The notes below the pieces were generated by a model, which made no database searches, was not told the DNA's origin, and was given only the letters and a program-made list of their open reading frames with translations. Source: Roseiflexus castenholzii DSM 13941 (GTDB taxonomy: Bacteria; Chloroflexota; Chloroflexia; Chloroflexales; Roseiflexaceae). From it: a DNA stretch of 64,000 nt. The stretch covers positions 2,728,001 to 2,792,000 of the forward strand of contig NC_009767.1 of NCBI RefSeq assembly GCF_000017805.1, given 5' to 3'. Positions 62,993-64,000 of this stretch are shown here, one piece after another. Position 1 is the stretch's first letter, and every line of letters begins with the position of its first letter. Made by a program: the position numbers and the translations under genes.

Positions 62993-63127
62993 ACAACGAG
63001 ACGTATCGTTTTGAGCAAAGCGCAGAATCCTGTCCTGTGCATGCTACCGAAACCCTTCGCTTTGTCTGCGGCGCTGCTCAGGGTGACGGCGCCTGGCTTC
63101 CGCTTGACAACGGTGACGTCTCGTTGT
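62993..63127. mobile_element. Second MITE-like element (135 bp)
   Basis: Perfect 12-bp inverted ends (acaacgagacgt and acgtctcgttgt) enclose an interior unlike copy C but related to the segment at 53978-54090. It follows copy C after only 12 bp. No coding capacity. Confidence 0.7.
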
Positions 63128-63134
63128 CATCCGA

Positions 63135-63608
63135 TGTCATGCGCAGCCATGCCTCGAGTGCCCGGCTGACCGGACGATCAATGTGACGCACACAGGTGAG
63201 TGAGCGCCGAATCGTCAGATCGGCGATCGGCAAAAGAACCAACCGCCGCGTTTCCGGTTCGATCTGAATCGTAACGCGCGACACGACGCTGATGCCGAGT
63301 CGGGCAGCGACTGCCTGCTTGATTGCTTCGGCGCTGCCCGGTTCCATCGCCACCCGGATACTGATCCATGGCGCGTCAATGCATGCTCCAGCGTCTCGCG
63401 CGTTCCAGAACCGGCTTTGCGGATAAAGGCGCTCTGTGCAGGTCGCGCGCCGTAGCGACGGTTGCGCCGCCAGCGGATGATCTGGCGCCGCGATCCCGAC
63501 AGGGTCATCCTCGCGCCACGGCGTCAGCAACAGATCGCTGTGGTCGACCGGTCCCTCGACGGATGCCACATCGAGATAGATATGATTAAAAGTTATAGCA
63601 GCCATCAA
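63135..63608 (-). pseudogene. Truncated, frameshifted LysR-type regulator
   Basis: Only a LysR substrate-binding domain fragment is present. It reads VASVEGPVDHSDLLLTPW and APDHPLA in one frame, SAFIRKAGSGTRETLEHAL in another (about 63440-63375), and back to MEPGSAEAIKQAVAARLGI in the first. The centre is thus frameshifted twice. The N-terminal helix-turn-helix is missing and upstream DNA is promoter for the next gene. The substrate domain resembles CbbR/CysB types. Confidence 0.75.
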
Positions 63609-63618
63609 AAAGATATGC

Positions 63619-63647
63619 TTGTTGCATAGTATACCCTGTATTACAAT
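63619..63647 (+). promoter_or_regulatory. Candidate promoter of the 4Fe-4S gene
   Basis: TTGTTG at 63619-63624 and TACAAT at 63642-63647 are 17 bases apart, about 97 bases before the ATG at 63744. Confidence 0.45.
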
Positions 63648-63743
63648 GCCCTAAACAGCATCTCCGCATTGCAGTCCTCCTGCCGGACCCCTGCTGACCG
63701 ATGGCTATTTGACGACAATGATGTTGTGCAAGGATGACCGGTT

Positions 63744-64000
63744 ATGCCAAACTATGGTTTCCTGATCGACCACCGGAAGTGTATTGGCTGCCACGCATGC
63801 AGCACCGCCTGCAAGTCGGAAAATGAAGTTCCGCTTGGCGTCTACCGGACATGGGTCAAGTATGTTGAGACAGGAACCTTTCCTGACACCCGACGCCACT
63901 TTCAGGTGACCCGGTGCAACCACTGCGCAAACCCGCCGTGTGTGCGCATCTGTCCGGTGACTGCGATGTATCAGCGCGCCGATGGCATTGTCGAGTTCGA
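63744..64000 (+). CDS. 4Fe-4S electron-transfer subunit (DmsB/PsrB-like, 3' partial)
   Basis: The visible 85 residues show two cysteine groups of a polyferredoxin: CIGCHACSTACK near 14-25 and CNHCANPPCVRICP near 62-75, as in the iron-sulfur subunits of complex iron-sulfur molybdoenzymes. It passes electrons between a molybdopterin subunit and a membrane anchor. The ATG has AAGGA about 10 bases upstream. The gene runs off the window; partner subunits are expected downstream. Confidence 0.88.
   Translation, partial: MPNYGFLIDHRKCIGCHACSTACKSENEVPLGVYRTWVKYVETGTFPDTRRHFQVTRCNHCANPPCVRICPVTAMYQRADGIVEF

Overview
The window is a GC-rich bacterial chromosome segment of the Chloroflexi type, most like Roseiflexus. 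This is inferred from gene families, Tat and lipoprotein signals, SD-led starts, abundant short interspersed repeats, and many Ser/Thr kinase, FHA, VWA and PP2C proteins; no 16S gene is present. Coding density is high and both strands are used.

Layout. (1) 1-14518 (+): one long run encoding a type VII-like (WXG100/EssC) secretion island. It holds a three-ATPase EssC-type motor (5' end outside the window), a membrane FHA protein, a membrane VWA protein, a membrane Ser/Thr kinase, a PP2C-PASTA phosphatase with a Gly/Ser/Thr tract, a YukD-like ubiquitin-fold membrane protein, a WXG100-CHAP effector, a second WXG100 protein with a glycine-rich hydrophobic domain, and an unknown protein. A strong hairpin at 14640 closes it. 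(2) 14843-16921: an AT-richer type II restriction-modification pair with its own promoter. (3) 17006-29169, mostly (-): S41 protease, rsmE-prmA-cysS-cysE, FmdB-like zinc ribbon, YcaQ-like protein, a three-gene wall-hydrolase operon behind a promoter carrying a LexA/DinR-like palindrome, and an IF-2B-like protein. (4) 29315-36391: hybrid histidine kinase, HtrA/DegP protease, GalT-like HIT protein, beta-lactamase-fold lipoprotein. (5) 36760-47890: tryptophan region, trpE-trpG-(permuted ATP-grasp)-trpD, trpS, and trpB2 under a T-box riboswitch with a readable UGG specifier. It is interrupted by a 329-bp tandem array and a glycosidase. (6) 48440-54808: a second phospho-signalling cluster (FHA, VWA, PP2C, kinase with PQQ-type propeller, SH3-like protein). 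(7) 54816-64000: radical SAM/HhH protein, decayed hemerythrin gene, a 30-codon acidic small ORF with its own promoter, tRNA-Val(CAC), WYL regulator, Lon, glycosidase, two MITE-like elements, a broken LysR gene and the start of a 4Fe-4S electron-transfer subunit.

The two signalling sets suggest a system in which a membrane kinase and PP2C set the phosphorylation of FHA-read partners around an EssC-type secretion motor. The WXG100 proteins are its probable substrates, one of them a predicted wall hydrolase. Three copies of a ~150-bp element with ataccaatgac-type inverted ends, a second element with 12-bp inverted ends, and several palindromic tandem repeats account for most non-coding space.
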